From: Planktothrix sp. FACHB-1365 | GTDB lineage: Bacteria > Cyanobacteriota > Cyanobacteriia > Cyanobacteriales > Microcoleaceae | DNA: 64,000 nt | Assembly (NCBI RefSeq): GCF_014697575.1 | Contig: NZ_JACJSC010000019.1 | Span: forward strand, 52,947-116,946 | Direction of reading: 5' to 3' | Made by a program: the position numbers and the translations under genes | The notes under the pieces: generated by a model | Databases searched by the model: none | The model's input: the letters and a program-made list of their open reading frames with translations, nothing else | What the model was told of the DNA's origin: nothing | In this document: piece after piece, positions 11,001 to 19,524 of the stretch | Position numbering within the stretch: the first letter of the stretch is position 1 | Layout: the number at the start of each line of letters is the position of its first letter

Positions 11001-12347
11001 CACCGCTTTAGAGGTCATCCGGTTAAAGGTAATAATTTGGGCTACCTTATCTTCGCCATATTTATCAGTCACATATTTAATCATTTCGTCTCGCCGTTCA
11101 ATACAAAAATCCGTATCAATATCTGGCATAGATTTTCGTTCAGGGTTTAAAAATCGTTCAAATAATAAACCATGATGCACTGGATCAATATTGGTAATTC
11201 TTAAGGCATAAGCCACTAATGATCCCGCCGCAGAACCTCGTCCTGGCCCAACAGGAATATTGTTATCTCTGGCAAATTTAATATAATCCCAAACGACTAA
11301 AAAGTAGGTGGAAAACCCCATCTGTTGCATCATTTTAAGTTCATATTCTAAGCGCTCTTTATAGATAGGTTTAATCTCGCTTCGAGTTTTAGCATTCATC
11401 CGTTCTAATAACCCTTTCCAAGTCACTTCTTCTAAGTAAGTATCCGCCGTATGATCACTTGGAATAGGATAGTCAGGGATACGAGGTTCTCCTAAAATAC
11501 CCTTATAGGGTTCAACTTTATTAGCAACTTCTACGGTATTATTAATGGCTTCTTCAATAATGTCATCGGATAAATGATCCCGAAAGAGTTGCGCCATTTC
11601 TTCAGCAGATTTTAAATATTCTGTGCCGCTGTAGCGCATTCGTTTTTCTTCATTAATTAATTTTTGGGTATTAATACAAAGTAACGCATCATGAGCTTCC
11701 ACATCATTACAAGAGATAAAATGGGAATCATTGGTAGCGACAATTTTAATATTTAATTCTCGACTAATATTAACAATCTCAACATTAACCATCCGATCTT
11801 CAGGAGAACCATGATCTTGAATTTCTAAATAAAAATCCTCTCCAAATACATCTTTATACCATTGGGCAACTTTTCGCGCCACATCATACCGTCCTTGTAA
11901 AATTGCCTGGGGAATTTCTCCGCCTAAACAAGCACTGGTAACAATTAACCCTTCATGATATTGTTCTAATAGCTCTTTATTAATACAGGGACGTGCAAAA
12001 ATGCCTTTTCCTTGAAATCCTTGCAGGTGTGAAATGGTCGTTAATTTAACTAAATTTTTATACCCTTGGGTATTTTTTGCTAAGACGACTTGATGATATT
12101 TTTTCCGTCGAGAATCTTGAATAGCAACATCTCCATTAACCACATACATCTCATTGCCAATAATGGGTTTAATATTCTTATTTCGACAGGTTTTAATTAA
12201 CTCAATTGCCCCATACATGACACCATGATCGGTGACAGCGATCGCAGGCATTTCTAACTCTAATGCTCGATCAATTAATTGAGGTAATTGAGATGCACCA
12301 TCGAGTAAACTATAATCACTATGAATATGTAATCCTACAAAAGACAT
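8061..12347 (-). CDS. dnaE: DNA polymerase III alpha subunit, intein-containing, unsplit
   Basis: The 1428-residue replicative polymerase precursor. The N-terminal PHP domain begins [17 protein letters not shown]. The catalytic aspartates are in MPDIDTDF (about residue 407) and LKMDFLG (about 580), and a C-terminal OB fold lies near 1236-1310 ([20 protein letters not shown]). Residues 746-948 are an intein; removing it leaves about 1225 residues, normal for cyanobacterial DnaE. Unlike the Synechocystis and Nostoc arrangement, the gene is a single open frame: the usual split point before CFNKSHS is continuous. It converges on the helicase gene with overlapping stops and lies divergently 46 bases from menD. 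Confidence 0.96.
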   Translation of the reverse strand: MSFVGLHIHSDYSLLDGASQLPQLIDRALELEMPAIAVTDHGVMYGAIELIKTCRNKNIKPIIGNEMYVVNGDVAIQDSRRKKYHQVVLAKNTQGYKNLVKLTTISHLQGFQGKGIFARPCINKELLEQYHEGLIVTSACLGGEIPQAILQGRYDVARKVAQWYKDVFGEDFYLEIQDHGSPEDRMVNVEIVNISRELNIKIVATNDSHFISCNDVEAHDALLCINTQKLINEEKRMRYSGTEYLKSAEEMAQLFRDHLSDDIIEEAINNTVEVANKVEPYKGILGEPRIPDYPIPSDHTADTYLEEVTWKGLLERMNAKTRSEIKPIYKERLEYELKMMQQMGFSTYFLVVWDYIKFARDNNIPVGPGRGSAAGSLVAYALRITNIDPVHHGLLFERFLNPERKSMPDIDTDFCIERRDEMIKYVTDKYGEDKVAQIITFNRMTSKAVLKDVARVLGISYKKSDQMAKLIPVSRGKPTRLKVMISDQSPAPEFKEAYDHEDVAIHNDAGDEVGTIKVKQWLDMAIRIEGTNKTFGVHAAGVVISKQPLDEIVPLQRNNDGAVITQYYMEDLEAVGLLKMDFLGLKNLTMIQKAVDYIEEKYHHKIDPEKLPSDVERRAQDAYKTHKKLPEDVLKTYKLLEKGDLDGIFQLESSGMMDIVKKLKPSCLDDISSILALYRPGPLDAGLIPQFIDRKHGRDEIRYDHPMLEPILKETYGILCFQEQIMKLAQDLAGYSLGQADILRRCLSGSTEILDAATGNLVSLKEIAQSPEYWLGRKVFSLNLNTQKITQQPITEIHPNGVQDIWQITTKTNHQIKATDDHLFYTVLGWQPLKAFKIGDRVGLAKTLPITNQSKISDAQIKLVAYLIGDGHLSTKSPVQKTPSRSLSRHRVENFAIAFQNDQLKAIAESDVFWDEIVEIKYIGKEEVFDLSIPETHNFIANNFIAHNCMGKKKAEEMQKQRELFIDGATKNGVQQKLAEKLFEQMVQFAEYCFNKSHSMAYAYVTYETAYLKANYPVEYMAALLSANSGDTDKIQKYIESCQKSLGIKVIAPDINLSGMDFTPSDNSIIFGLSAIKNVGEGAIEHLLAERREGGEFKSYPDLCDRINLQVVNSRALESLIKCGALDKLNPNRRQAIDHLDKLISWAQSKAKDRAVGQQSIFDLLGGGTNTINTHEDAPKPAKIEDFTVQEKLQFEKELLGFYVSEHPLKSILESIIVEERVTLQELTGKKSKVKVVVVITSIKLHTTKKGDRMAFLQIEDLTGQMEAIVFPRTYQEIKTFPGENDVVLITGKIDKQEDKTQLIIDELQFANTLPRREKLPTPLLEDLEVEESKIMVLLHLKLEEIYDLTRLQKLHALLKEQSSGNQQQANIPIVATVKGEFQHNYKGVCLGRDFWIQNAEATLNSLKSAGFDAEIKPKIEPTLSSIF
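9504..10112 (-). other. In-frame mini-intein within dnaE
   Basis: A 203-residue intein between LRR and CMGKKK of the polymerase. Block A starts with the nucleophile Cys ([11 protein letters not shown]). Block B is present as [10 protein letters not shown], with an unusual DDH where TxxH is usual. Blocks F and G read [21 protein letters not shown] in two steps, ending His-Asn, and the +1 extein residue is Cys. Between them only [11 protein letters not shown] remains of a LAGLIDADG endonuclease (block C); the rest of the endonuclease is missing. It should be able to splice in cis but not to home. The +1 Cys replaces the Ala found at this site in E. coli DnaE. Confidence 0.92.
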
Positions 12348-12393
12348 GGTTGAGTTCCTTGATTAAATTAAACTTAAAAATAATTGAGATAAA

Positions 12394-14160
12394 ATGATTG
12401 ACTTCCGTAATATTAACACAGTTTGGGCTTCTGTATTTGTAGAAACACTCGCTCAATTAGGATTAAAAACTGCTATCGTTTGTCCCGGTTCCCGTTCCAC
12501 TCCTTTAACGATTGCTTTTGCTCAACATTCTAGCATAGAAACGATTCCGATTTTAGATGAACGGTCTGCCTCATTTTTTGCTTTGGGAATTGCTAAAAAA
12601 AGCGGAATTCCGACGGCTTTAGTTTGTACGTCAGGAACCGCAGGAGCCAATTTTTATCCTGCTATTATAGAAGCAAAAGAAAGTCGAGTTCCCTTATTAA
12701 TTTTAACAGCAGATCGACCCCCAGAATTAAGAGATTGTCATGCAGGACAAACCATTGATCAAGTAAAATTATACGGCACTTATCCGAATTGGCAAACAGA
12801 ATTAACGGTTCCCAGTTTAGATTTAAAATTATTACGTTATTTACGCCAAACCTTAATTTATGCTTGGGAGCGATCGCAATTTCCCATTCCGGGTGTTGTT
12901 CATCTGAATATCCCTTTTCGTGACCCGTTACATCCCATTTATCAATCAGAAACAGAAGATTTAAAAGCTATCTTTCCTAATGATTTTTTTGATCCAATTA
13001 CTCCATTAAAATCTTCCCTGTTTTATAGCTTTAATCTATCTAATTATTTAAAACAATGGTATAATTATTCTCAAGGGATTATTATTGCTGGTGTAGCTCA
13101 ACCGCAAAATGCAGAGGGTTATTGTCAAGCGATCGCCCATCTTTCTCAACACTTAAATTATCCCGTTTTAGCCGAGGGATTATCCCCCATTAGAAATTAT
13201 TCTAACCTGAATCCCTATTTAATTTCAACCTATGATTTAATCCTGAGAAATCCAACCTTAGCCGAAAAACTTGCACCTCAAGTGGTAATTCAAATTGGAG
13301 ATTTACCCACCAGTAAAACCCTGAGAAACTGGCTAGAACAAAAACAACCAGACTATTTTATCCTTGACCCTAGCTATCAAAATTTAGATGGGTTACATGG
13401 AAAAACAACTCATTTGAGGATACCGATAGAACAGCTATCAGAAGAAATTCATCACCAAGAAGATACAGATACCTTAAATTTGACTGGATCTCAATTCTAT
13501 TGTCATCTATGGTGTGAGTTAGAAGCTAAACTAAAAACAGTTATTAATCAAGAATTTGAAGCTATTAATTTATTAATAGAACCTAAAGTTGCTTGGTTAT
13601 TGCCTCAAATTCTACCTCAAAACACCCCCATTTTTATTGCTAATAGTATGCCAGTAAGGGATGTAGAATTTTTTTGGAGTCCTAATTTGTTAAATATTCA
13701 ACCCTTTTTTAATCGCGGTGCTAATGGAATTGATGGAACTTTATCCACAGCATTAGGAATAGCCCATCATCATCAGCAAAGTAGTATTTTATTAACAGGT
13801 GATTTAGCTTTACTTCATGATACCAATGGATTTTTACTTAGAAATCAATTCATCGGACATTTAACGATTATTTTAATTAATAATAATGGCGGTGGTATTT
13901 TTGAAATGTTACCGATTTCTCAATTTAATCCCCCCTTTGAAGATTATTTTGCAACCCCTCAAAATATTAATTTTGATCAATTAGCTGCAACCTATAAAAT
14001 TGAATATGAAAAAATCCTATCCTGGGAACAGTTGAAACAACGATTAAATCCCCTTCCTGATAGTGGAATTAGGATTTTAGAAATTCAAACTAATCGCAAA
14101 ATTGATGCAAAATGGAGGCAAAAATATTTACAGCAGTTTGCAGATGAATTAAACTTTTAG
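12394..14160 (+). CDS. menD: SEPHCHC synthase (MenD)
   Basis: A 588-residue thiamine-diphosphate enzyme that adds the succinic semialdehyde-TPP adduct of 2-oxoglutarate to isochorismate, the first committed step toward phylloquinone, the electron carrier of photosystem I. The N-terminal pyrimidine-binding domain has the family signature CPGSRSTPLTIAF and LDERSASFFALG. The C-terminal pyrophosphate-binding domain has GDLALLHDTNGFLL and the Asn-rich Mg/TPP loop NNNGGGIFEMLP. The length is normal. The gene is divergent from dnaE and convergent with the adenylating-enzyme gene at 14157. Other men genes are not in the window. Confidence 0.95.
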   Translation: MIDFRNINTVWASVFVETLAQLGLKTAIVCPGSRSTPLTIAFAQHSSIETIPILDERSASFFALGIAKKSGIPTALVCTSGTAGANFYPAIIEAKESRVPLLILTADRPPELRDCHAGQTIDQVKLYGTYPNWQTELTVPSLDLKLLRYLRQTLIYAWERSQFPIPGVVHLNIPFRDPLHPIYQSETEDLKAIFPNDFFDPITPLKSSLFYSFNLSNYLKQWYNYSQGIIIAGVAQPQNAEGYCQAIAHLSQHLNYPVLAEGLSPIRNYSNLNPYLISTYDLILRNPTLAEKLAPQVVIQIGDLPTSKTLRNWLEQKQPDYFILDPSYQNLDGLHGKTTHLRIPIEQLSEEIHHQEDTDTLNLTGSQFYCHLWCELEAKLKTVINQEFEAINLLIEPKVAWLLPQILPQNTPIFIANSMPVRDVEFFWSPNLLNIQPFFNRGANGIDGTLSTALGIAHHHQQSSILLTGDLALLHDTNGFLLRNQFIGHLTIILINNNGGGIFEMLPISQFNPPFEDYFATPQNINFDQLAATYKIEYEKILSWEQLKQRLNPLPDSGIRILEIQTNRKIDAKWRQKYLQQFADELNF

Positions 14161-15500
14161 AAACCGGGTTTCTCGAAGAAACCCGGTTTCTGAAGTTGCC
14201 AAACTCTTCGGCGTTTTTGCCCCATTGGAATAGTAGGAAATTCATCAAGAAATACAATTTCAGGGATCTCACAGTGCAGACGTTCAAAAAGCGATCTTAA
14301 CGATTTCCTAACCTCTTCTTGAATCACATCTTTTTCTCGATTTCTAACTTTCAAAGCAACTTCTATGCGATTTAAACTTAACTGCATCACTTGATAATCT
14401 TCAATATTTGTAGAAACCATAACAATTGCCCTGCGAATAAAATCAGGAAAAATTGTTACCCATTCATTAGTAAACTTATGATGAAGATAAAAAATATCAT
14501 CCTGTCGTCCTTCAATTTGTTCAATTGCCATAAATACTGACCCACATTGACAAGGCGTTTTTCGTTCAACTAAAATATCATTGAGACGATAACGAATAAT
14601 CGGTTGCGTTGTGCGTCTAAAATCGGTTATAATCGGCATAAATCGAGATTGATGATCATCTAAATAGTCTTTCTGAATAGCAACAATATCCTCATTCAGA
14701 TGTAAAGTTCCATAGTTACAGGTATAACCTAAAAATCCTTCTGTACATTGATAAACTTGATGAATCATTTGATTAAAAACACTGCTAATATAATCTGCAT
14801 CTAAAGGATCTAGAACTTCTGCAACAGAAACTATTTTTTTCGGTGATATTTTTAAACAGCCTTGTTTTTGAGATGTAGCTAATAATCGTAATAAAGAAGC
14901 AGGTGCAACTAAAATTGTGGGTTGATAATGATTTAAGCGTTGAATATGGTTGGTAATTAGGTCTAATAAATCAAAGAATTTGAATTGTAAACGCCGACTT
15001 TTTACCGTTTCATATAATCGACTATTTGCCCTTAGAAAAAATGCAATTTTCTCAGGATATAAAATAAAATTGGGTAATAATTTGGCTAAAATTGTTCCCG
15101 CCCAAATCCATTGTTCTTGAGAACTAACTAAAAATAATCCTCGATTTCCACTGGTTCCCGTTGATAACCCAACAGTATAGCCACCTAAATTAGAGTTAAA
15201 ATCTCGTGTTTGTTCAGCTTTTAAGGCTATTTCAAAGGCTTCTGAGGCTGAAATTTCAACGGTATTGAGTTGATCAAAATTTTCCATCATTTTTGCTTTA
15301 TCAATCATCGGAAAATTTTGCCAATCAGAAATTTCTAAACCTTGATAATACTGTTGATAAAAGGGAGATTTTGGCAAAACCTTATTGAAAAACTTCTGAA
15401 CCTGTTGATTTTGCCAAGTTAATAACTGTTCTCGGCTGTTGAATTGTCTAAAATATTTTGTTTGTAAATAATGTTGAAGAATGGTTAATGTGTGTTTCAT
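14157..15500 (-). CDS. Coenzyme F390 synthetase-like / PaaK-type adenylate-forming enzyme
   Basis: An approximately 447-residue member of the PaaK/F390 synthetase branch of ATP-dependent adenylate-forming enzymes. The ATP-binding signature appears as VGLSTGTSGNRGLFLVS, followed by VAPASLLRLLA, then YQCTEGFLGYTC and the C-terminal RYRLNDIL hinge. In cyanobacteria these often accompany glycolipid or polysaccharide genes; the substrate is unknown. I prefer ATG at 15500 (MKHTLTILQHYL); an upstream in-frame ATG at 15536 lies inside a dispersed palindromic repeat. The C-terminal KPGFFEKPGF is encoded by the terminator-like hairpin and is unlikely to be ancestral. Confidence 0.8.
   Translation of the reverse strand: MKHTLTILQHYLQTKYFRQFNSREQLLTWQNQQVQKFFNKVLPKSPFYQQYYQGLEISDWQNFPMIDKAKMMENFDQLNTVEISASEAFEIALKAEQTRDFNSNLGGYTVGLSTGTSGNRGLFLVSSQEQWIWAGTILAKLLPNFILYPEKIAFFLRANSRLYETVKSRRLQFKFFDLLDLITNHIQRLNHYQPTILVAPASLLRLLATSQKQGCLKISPKKIVSVAEVLDPLDADYISSVFNQMIHQVYQCTEGFLGYTCNYGTLHLNEDIVAIQKDYLDDHQSRFMPIITDFRRTTQPIIRYRLNDILVERKTPCQCGSVFMAIEQIEGRQDDIFYLHHKFTNEWVTIFPDFIRRAIVMVSTNIEDYQVMQLSLNRIEVALKVRNREKDVIQEEVRKSLRSLFERLHCEIPEIVFLDEFPTIPMGQKRRRVWQLQKPGFFEKPGF
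14159..14191. terminator. 15-bp perfect hairpin at the menD 3' end (dispersed repeat)
   Basis: AGAAACCGGGTTTCT at 14159-14173, a CGA loop and AGAAACCCGGTTTCT at 14177-14191 form a perfect 15-bp stem. It overlaps the stop codons of both convergent genes and encodes the last residues of the minus-strand protein. Similar AAACCCGG/CCGGGTTT hairpins occur at 20757-20800, so this is one of a dispersed family probably working as a bidirectional terminator. Confidence 0.7.
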
Positions 15501-15516
15501 TTTAATAATATACCTC

Positions 15517-15596
15517 GTAGGGTGCGTTTTACGCACCTTGAACTCTGTTGTATTAAATAATGTTGATGGTGCGTGCGCGTTGCTTACGCACCCTAC
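15517..15596. repeat. Two copies of a dispersed palindrome (GGTGCGT...ACGCACC)
   Basis: GTAGGGTGCG-TTTT-ACGCACC at 15517-15538 and GGTGCGTGCGC..GCTTACGCACCCTAC at 15568-15596 belong to one family. Other copies are at 17165, 18914, 19041 and 31162. They sit in intergenic space upstream of the minus-strand adenylating-enzyme gene. Confidence 0.85.
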
Positions 15597-15774
15597 ATAT
15601 TACAGATAAAATTCAGTAAATTTACGGTTTATTTTTATGATTTTATCCTCTATTCTGATATTGGGGACTTTGAGCGAGCACTTCTGCTGAACCCTTGATC
15701 AACATTTCTACCCGCTTCCATTCTCCACATTATTTTCTTTATCTGCTGCTTTCCATCTACCTCAAACACAAATT

Positions 15775-17133
15775 ATGACGAATCAACCATCATTTGACCT
15801 AGCCAAACAAGGTAATCCGCAAGAAATTGCTAGATTAATCACTTATTTAATGACAGAACAAGAAATTATTGCTTTTGCAGAACTTAAGCAAGATTATCTT
15901 GAAATTAGCTTAGAGTCTACCCCTGTTCCTCGACAACAAGAATCTGTTGTAGTTGTTGAGAGGATCATGAAAAAATTAAACTGTCCTTATATTAAATCGG
16001 TTGTTATTAAAGGTAAAGAACTAGCACTAGAGGAACCGATTTGGACTGACTGTATTAGTTTAGAGCAAAAAACTAAACCCCATCAAAAAAAATCCACCTT
16101 CACTTTTTTTCAGTGGTTAAAATGGCCAGCTTGGTTTCCCTATCCCAATTCTTGGTTGAGAACCATTCTCCTAATCGTTTGGATTATCTCTGTTGCTAAA
16201 ATTACCCTATTTTGGGGAGCATTGATAGGGGAATTAACTTCAGATATTGAAATTGATCCTCGACCGTTTTTACAAGCATTGGGAATCGCATTTTTAATCT
16301 CTGGAGTCATTTATTCCTACGCGCACCACTGGATTTTTAATCGATCATTGCGGTATTTTTCCCCTTGGACACCCCATTATAGAAGTTTATGGGAAGGAAT
16401 TTATGCTTTAATCGTCTTCTTTTTATCTATACTCATTGTTTTAGGCGTTTTAATTCCCTTTTATCCAATTGAGAATTGCTATTCTTACATTATAGACAAC
16501 TTTCAAGTTCAAGCGTGTCGTTTTGGAGATCATCAGCAATGGGTAGAATCAGCAGGATTATTACAGATTGTTTGTATTTTGTATCTCTATCAAATTGAAT
16601 ATCTGATTCGCCAAAATCCCCGACTTCAAAAAAATATGATTTTAATGGGATGTATTGGTTTAATTGCGGCGGTATCCATTCCTCTGTATTCTAAAAATAT
16701 AGAAAATATTAAAATGGTACGTTCTTGGGTTGCTTCTTATCTTCCTGAAGGGGGAAAAACTGAAAAGATTGTTAATAAAAATAGCCCAACCCAAACTGAG
16801 GCTTATTTGAACCGTGATGGAATTACTCAAGAACAAATTCAACAACATCAAAGTCTTGTAGAGTCTAATCCCCAACCTCTAACTTCATCTTTAAAACCAC
16901 CAGAACCTTATTTTCAACAAGGGTTAAATGAAGCGAATAGCGCAGCGTTATTAACACAAACTTCTAAATCAAAAGATGAATGGGAATTTGTCGCAAGTCA
17001 ATGGGAAAAAGCAATTGAAAATATGAAAGCGGTTTCGGCTTCTGATGTTAATTATGGCAAAGCACAACAACGAGTTATTCAGTATCAAAAAAATCTGGAT
17101 TATGCGCGTTTGGCTGCTAGTCGTGCTAAATAG
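15775..17133 (+). CDS. Multi-pass membrane protein with shared N- and C-terminal modules
   Basis: A 452-residue protein of unknown function. Residues 1-110 (FDLAKQGNPQEIARLITYLM...) resemble the N-terminus of the CapA-like protein at 47078 (FELARSGDLRAISYLINTYL). Four hydrophobic segments follow at about 125-150, 164-190, 208-235 and 283-305. The last 60 residues (EWEFVASQWEKAIENMKAV, then Y-x-KAQ-x-x-x-x-x-Y) match the tail of the coiled-coil protein at 1935. It is therefore a mosaic of modules found elsewhere in the window. The ATG at 15775 gives the complete N-terminal module. The gene is alone between repeat clusters. Confidence 0.75.
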   Translation: MTNQPSFDLAKQGNPQEIARLITYLMTEQEIIAFAELKQDYLEISLESTPVPRQQESVVVVERIMKKLNCPYIKSVVIKGKELALEEPIWTDCISLEQKTKPHQKKSTFTFFQWLKWPAWFPYPNSWLRTILLIVWIISVAKITLFWGALIGELTSDIEIDPRPFLQALGIAFLISGVIYSYAHHWIFNRSLRYFSPWTPHYRSLWEGIYALIVFFLSILIVLGVLIPFYPIENCYSYIIDNFQVQACRFGDHQQWVESAGLLQIVCILYLYQIEYLIRQNPRLQKNMILMGCIGLIAAVSIPLYSKNIENIKMVRSWVASYLPEGGKTEKIVNKNSPTQTEAYLNRDGITQEQIQQHQSLVESNPQPLTSSLKPPEPYFQQGLNEANSAALLTQTSKSKDEWEFVASQWEKAIENMKAVSASDVNYGKAQQRVIQYQKNLDYARLAASRAK

Positions 17134-17164
17134 TTATATTAGTTATATTAATCAACAATATTGA

Positions 17165-17194
17165 TGGTGCGTGCGCTATGCTTACGCACCCTAC
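17165..17194. repeat. Dispersed palindrome copy
   Basis: GGTGCGTGCGCTATGCTTACGCACCCTAC, preceded by TTGAT, is the same family as at 15568 and lies just after the membrane protein gene ending at 17133. Confidence 0.85.
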
Positions 17195-17301
17195 TGGATT
17201 TGTGGTATTTAATAGGAGAATATAAGATGGAAATGATTCGGGTTTGATTTTTAATTATTATTTATTCTATGATATGATCATCATTAACTTGTACTGCTCC
17301 T

Positions 17302-18894
17302 ATGTCTCTCACCGAAGAAATTTTATCTCAAATCCCTGGAAACCCTTTCAACGGTTTACGAAAAGCAGATGAACTATGGACGGGGTTAAAAAATAATAGT
17401 CTTCCTCTTCCTAATACCGTTAAACAGGAATCTCAACGGTTGGAAACGGTGGATTATGATGTTGTTATTTGTGGGGGGACACTGGGAATTTTAATCGGTA
17501 CAACCTTAGTGATGAAAGGGTGGCGAGTTGCGGTATTAGAACGAGGTAAACTGCGAGGACGGGAACAAGAATGGAATATTTCTCGCAAGGAATTAGAGGT
17601 TTTGATTGACTTAAATTTATTATCTGAGGTAGAATTAAAAACTGCGATCGCAACGGAATATAACCCAGCCCGTTTAAGTTTCCCGAATAATATTGAAATT
17701 TGGGTGAAAGATGTTCTTAATATAGGGGTTGATCCCGTTTATTTATTAGAAACCCTCAAAAATCGGTTTTTAGAATTAGGTGGGATTTTATTAGAAAATA
17801 CGGCTTATGAATCAGCTATTATTCATCCTGATGGAGTGGAGGTAAATGTAACCCAAATCCATTCCCCTCGCCTTGCAGGAGAGGGGTTAGGGGAGAGGTT
17901 AATTATTCTAAAAACCCGTTTATTAATTGATGCAATGGGGCATTTTTCCCCTTTAGTTCGACAAGCCAGACAAGGACAAAAACCTGATGCAGTGTGTTTA
18001 GTAGTAGGAACCTGTGCAACGGGTTATTCTAATAATGAAACGGGGGATATTTTTGCCTCTTTTACTCCTTTAGAAAATCAATGTCAATATTTCTGGGAAG
18101 CCTTTCCCGCCAGAGATGGAAGAACAACTTATTTATTTACCTATTTAGATGCTGATCCTCAACGGTTTAGTTTAGAATATTTATTTGAAGATTATTTTAA
18201 ACTCTTACCTGATTATCAACAAATTGAACTGCATCAATTAACCTTTAAACGGGCGTTATTTGGGTTTTTTCCTTGTTATAAAAATAGCCCCTTAAAAATG
18301 CCTTGGAATCGTGTTTTTGCCATTGGAGATAGTAGCGGGAATCAATCTCCCTTAAGTTTTGGAGGCTTTGGGGCGATGGTGCGTCATTTAAAACGGTTAA
18401 CCAATGGTATTGATCAAGCGTTAACAACCGATCAATTAAGCCAAAATGCTTTATCTTTATTACAACCTTATCAACCCAGTTTATCCGTAACTTGGCTATT
18501 TCAACGGTCGATGAGTGTGGGGGTTCAACAAACCATTAACCCGGAACAAATTAATCAGTTATTAGCAACAGTATTTCAAGAAATGGAACAATTAGGAGAA
18601 CCCATTTTAAAACCGTTTTTGCAAGATGTGGTACAGTTTTTAGCCTTAACTCAAACCTTATCAAAAACAGCGATTAATCATCCCGGTTTAATTTTTAAAA
18701 TTATTCCACAAGTGGGATTAATTAGTTTAATCGATTGGACAATTCACTACTGGAATTTAGGGATTTATACAGGTTTATATCCGTTTGCAAAAACCCTAAA
18801 ACCTGCGTTCCAAAAATTACCACCTTCTTCTCAATACTATTATGATCGTTGGTTAGAAGCTTGGCAATATGGTTCAGGACAGGATTATGATTAA
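17302..18894 (+). CDS. cruP: CruP-like lycopene cyclase family flavoprotein
   Basis: A 530-residue FAD-dependent oxidoreductase. The dinucleotide-binding fold is near residue 50 (YDVVICGGTLGILIGTTLV, ending ERGKLRG). A second conserved block reads LIDAMGHFSPLVRQAR followed by KPDAVCLVVGTCA, and the FAD-contacting FAIGDSSGNQSPLSFGGFG lies near 335. This pattern fits CruA/CruP of cyanobacteria and plants. CruA cyclises lycopene; CruP is a paralogue linked in plants to carotenoid-epoxide and oxidative-stress control. The length favours CruP over the longer CruA. Residues about 188-200 are encoded by an inserted dispersed repeat. Alternative: another geranylgeranyl-reductase-like flavoprotein. 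Confidence 0.75.
   Translation: MSLTEEILSQIPGNPFNGLRKADELWTGLKNNSLPLPNTVKQESQRLETVDYDVVICGGTLGILIGTTLVMKGWRVAVLERGKLRGREQEWNISRKELEVLIDLNLLSEVELKTAIATEYNPARLSFPNNIEIWVKDVLNIGVDPVYLLETLKNRFLELGGILLENTAYESAIIHPDGVEVNVTQIHSPRLAGEGLGERLIILKTRLLIDAMGHFSPLVRQARQGQKPDAVCLVVGTCATGYSNNETGDIFASFTPLENQCQYFWEAFPARDGRTTYLFTYLDADPQRFSLEYLFEDYFKLLPDYQQIELHQLTFKRALFGFFPCYKNSPLKMPWNRVFAIGDSSGNQSPLSFGGFGAMVRHLKRLTNGIDQALTTDQLSQNALSLLQPYQPSLSVTWLFQRSMSVGVQQTINPEQINQLLATVFQEMEQLGEPILKPFLQDVVQFLALTQTLSKTAINHPGLIFKIIPQVGLISLIDWTIHYWNLGIYTGLYPFAKTLKPAFQKLPPSSQYYYDRWLEAWQYGSGQDYD
17864..17899. repeat. Dispersed palindrome inserted in frame in the CruP-like gene
   Basis: CCCCTCGCCTTGCAGGAGAGGGG continuing into TTAGGGGAGAGGT is a G/C-rich palindromic repeat typical of cyanobacterial intergenic DNA. 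Here it lies inside the coding region without breaking the frame and encodes SPRLAGEGLGERL. Its base composition differs sharply from the A/T-rich flanks. Confidence 0.7.
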
Positions 18895-18913
18895 ACACAC
18901 CCAATCAATTATT

Positions 18914-18950
18914 GTAGGGTGCGTAAGCGATCAGCGCACGCACCATCAAT
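18914..18950. repeat. Dispersed palindrome copy
   Basis: GTAGGGTGCGTAAGCG and GCGCACGCACCATCAAT form an inverted copy of the GGTGCGT family in the gap between the CruP-like gene and psaK. Confidence 0.85.
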
Positions 18951-18994
18951 ATTGTTATTGAATCAAATCAATATTGTTATAGTGCTACGCGCAA

Positions 18995-19023
18995 GAGAAC
19001 AGGGAACAGGGAACAGGGAACAG
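18995..19023. repeat. Tandem heptanucleotide repeat (GGGAACA)
   Basis: Three complete GGGAACA units follow a variant first unit (GAGAACA). This is another STRR-type heptamer, in the same gap as two dispersed palindromes. Confidence 0.85.
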
Positions 19024-19040
19024 TTATTTAATCAAGTTTA

Positions 19041-19070
19041 AGGTGCGTGCGCTTTGCTTACGCACCCTAC
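19041..19070. repeat. Dispersed palindrome copy next to the psaK stop
   Basis: AGGTGCGTGCGCTTTG and CTTACGCACCCTAC form another GGTGCGT-family copy. It ends 13 bases before the 3' end of psaK and could form its 3' hairpin. Confidence 0.85.
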
Positions 19071-19082
19071 GTTTAAAAGGGG

Positions 19083-19343
19083 TTAAATGACTCCCAAACT
19101 GGATAATCCTAAAATCACACCCGCCCCTAAAATATGACCAAAACTTGTGGTTGCTAAAACCGCAGGTAAGCCAAACCCACCGAACATATTCGATGAGGGT
19201 AATTGAGGGCCAGAATTGGGGTGCTGGATGGAGAATTTACCAATGGCGATCGCTACAATATTGCACAAAATCATCACAATGGCGATGGTGGGACTCCAAG
19301 CGTGAGTAACGGGAGTGTTAGTAGCGGCGGCTAAAAGCATCAT
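19083..19343 (-). CDS. psaK: Photosystem I subunit PsaK
   Basis: An 86-residue protein matching PsaK (subunit X), a peripheral two-helix photosystem I subunit in the thylakoid membrane. It has the short hydrophobic N-terminus (MMLLAAATNTPVTHAWSP), the first transmembrane helix with IVMILCNIVAIAIGK, a cytoplasmic loop with GPQLPSS, and the second helix from LPAVLATTSFGHILGAGVILG. The length is normal and the gene is monocistronic. The start uses the first of two consecutive ATG codons. It is divergent from the NdbB-like gene with a 181-base gap. Confidence 0.95.
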   Translation of the reverse strand: MMLLAAATNTPVTHAWSPTIAIVMILCNIVAIAIGKFSIQHPNSGPQLPSSNMFGGFGLPAVLATTSFGHILGAGVILGLSSLGVI

Positions 19344-19524
19344 GGAATTATCTCCTAAAGTTTTTTAAACTGTAGCCAATGGAAATTAATCGTTATAGCT
19401 AAGATGTTTTACCAAACAACGGGAATTCATTTGCGTCCTTGTAGCAATACTTAACAATTTCTGATTAAAATTGCTATCCTAGTTTAAAGAAACGGCCCGA
19501 CTCCGAGAAACCATAGATTTTAAT

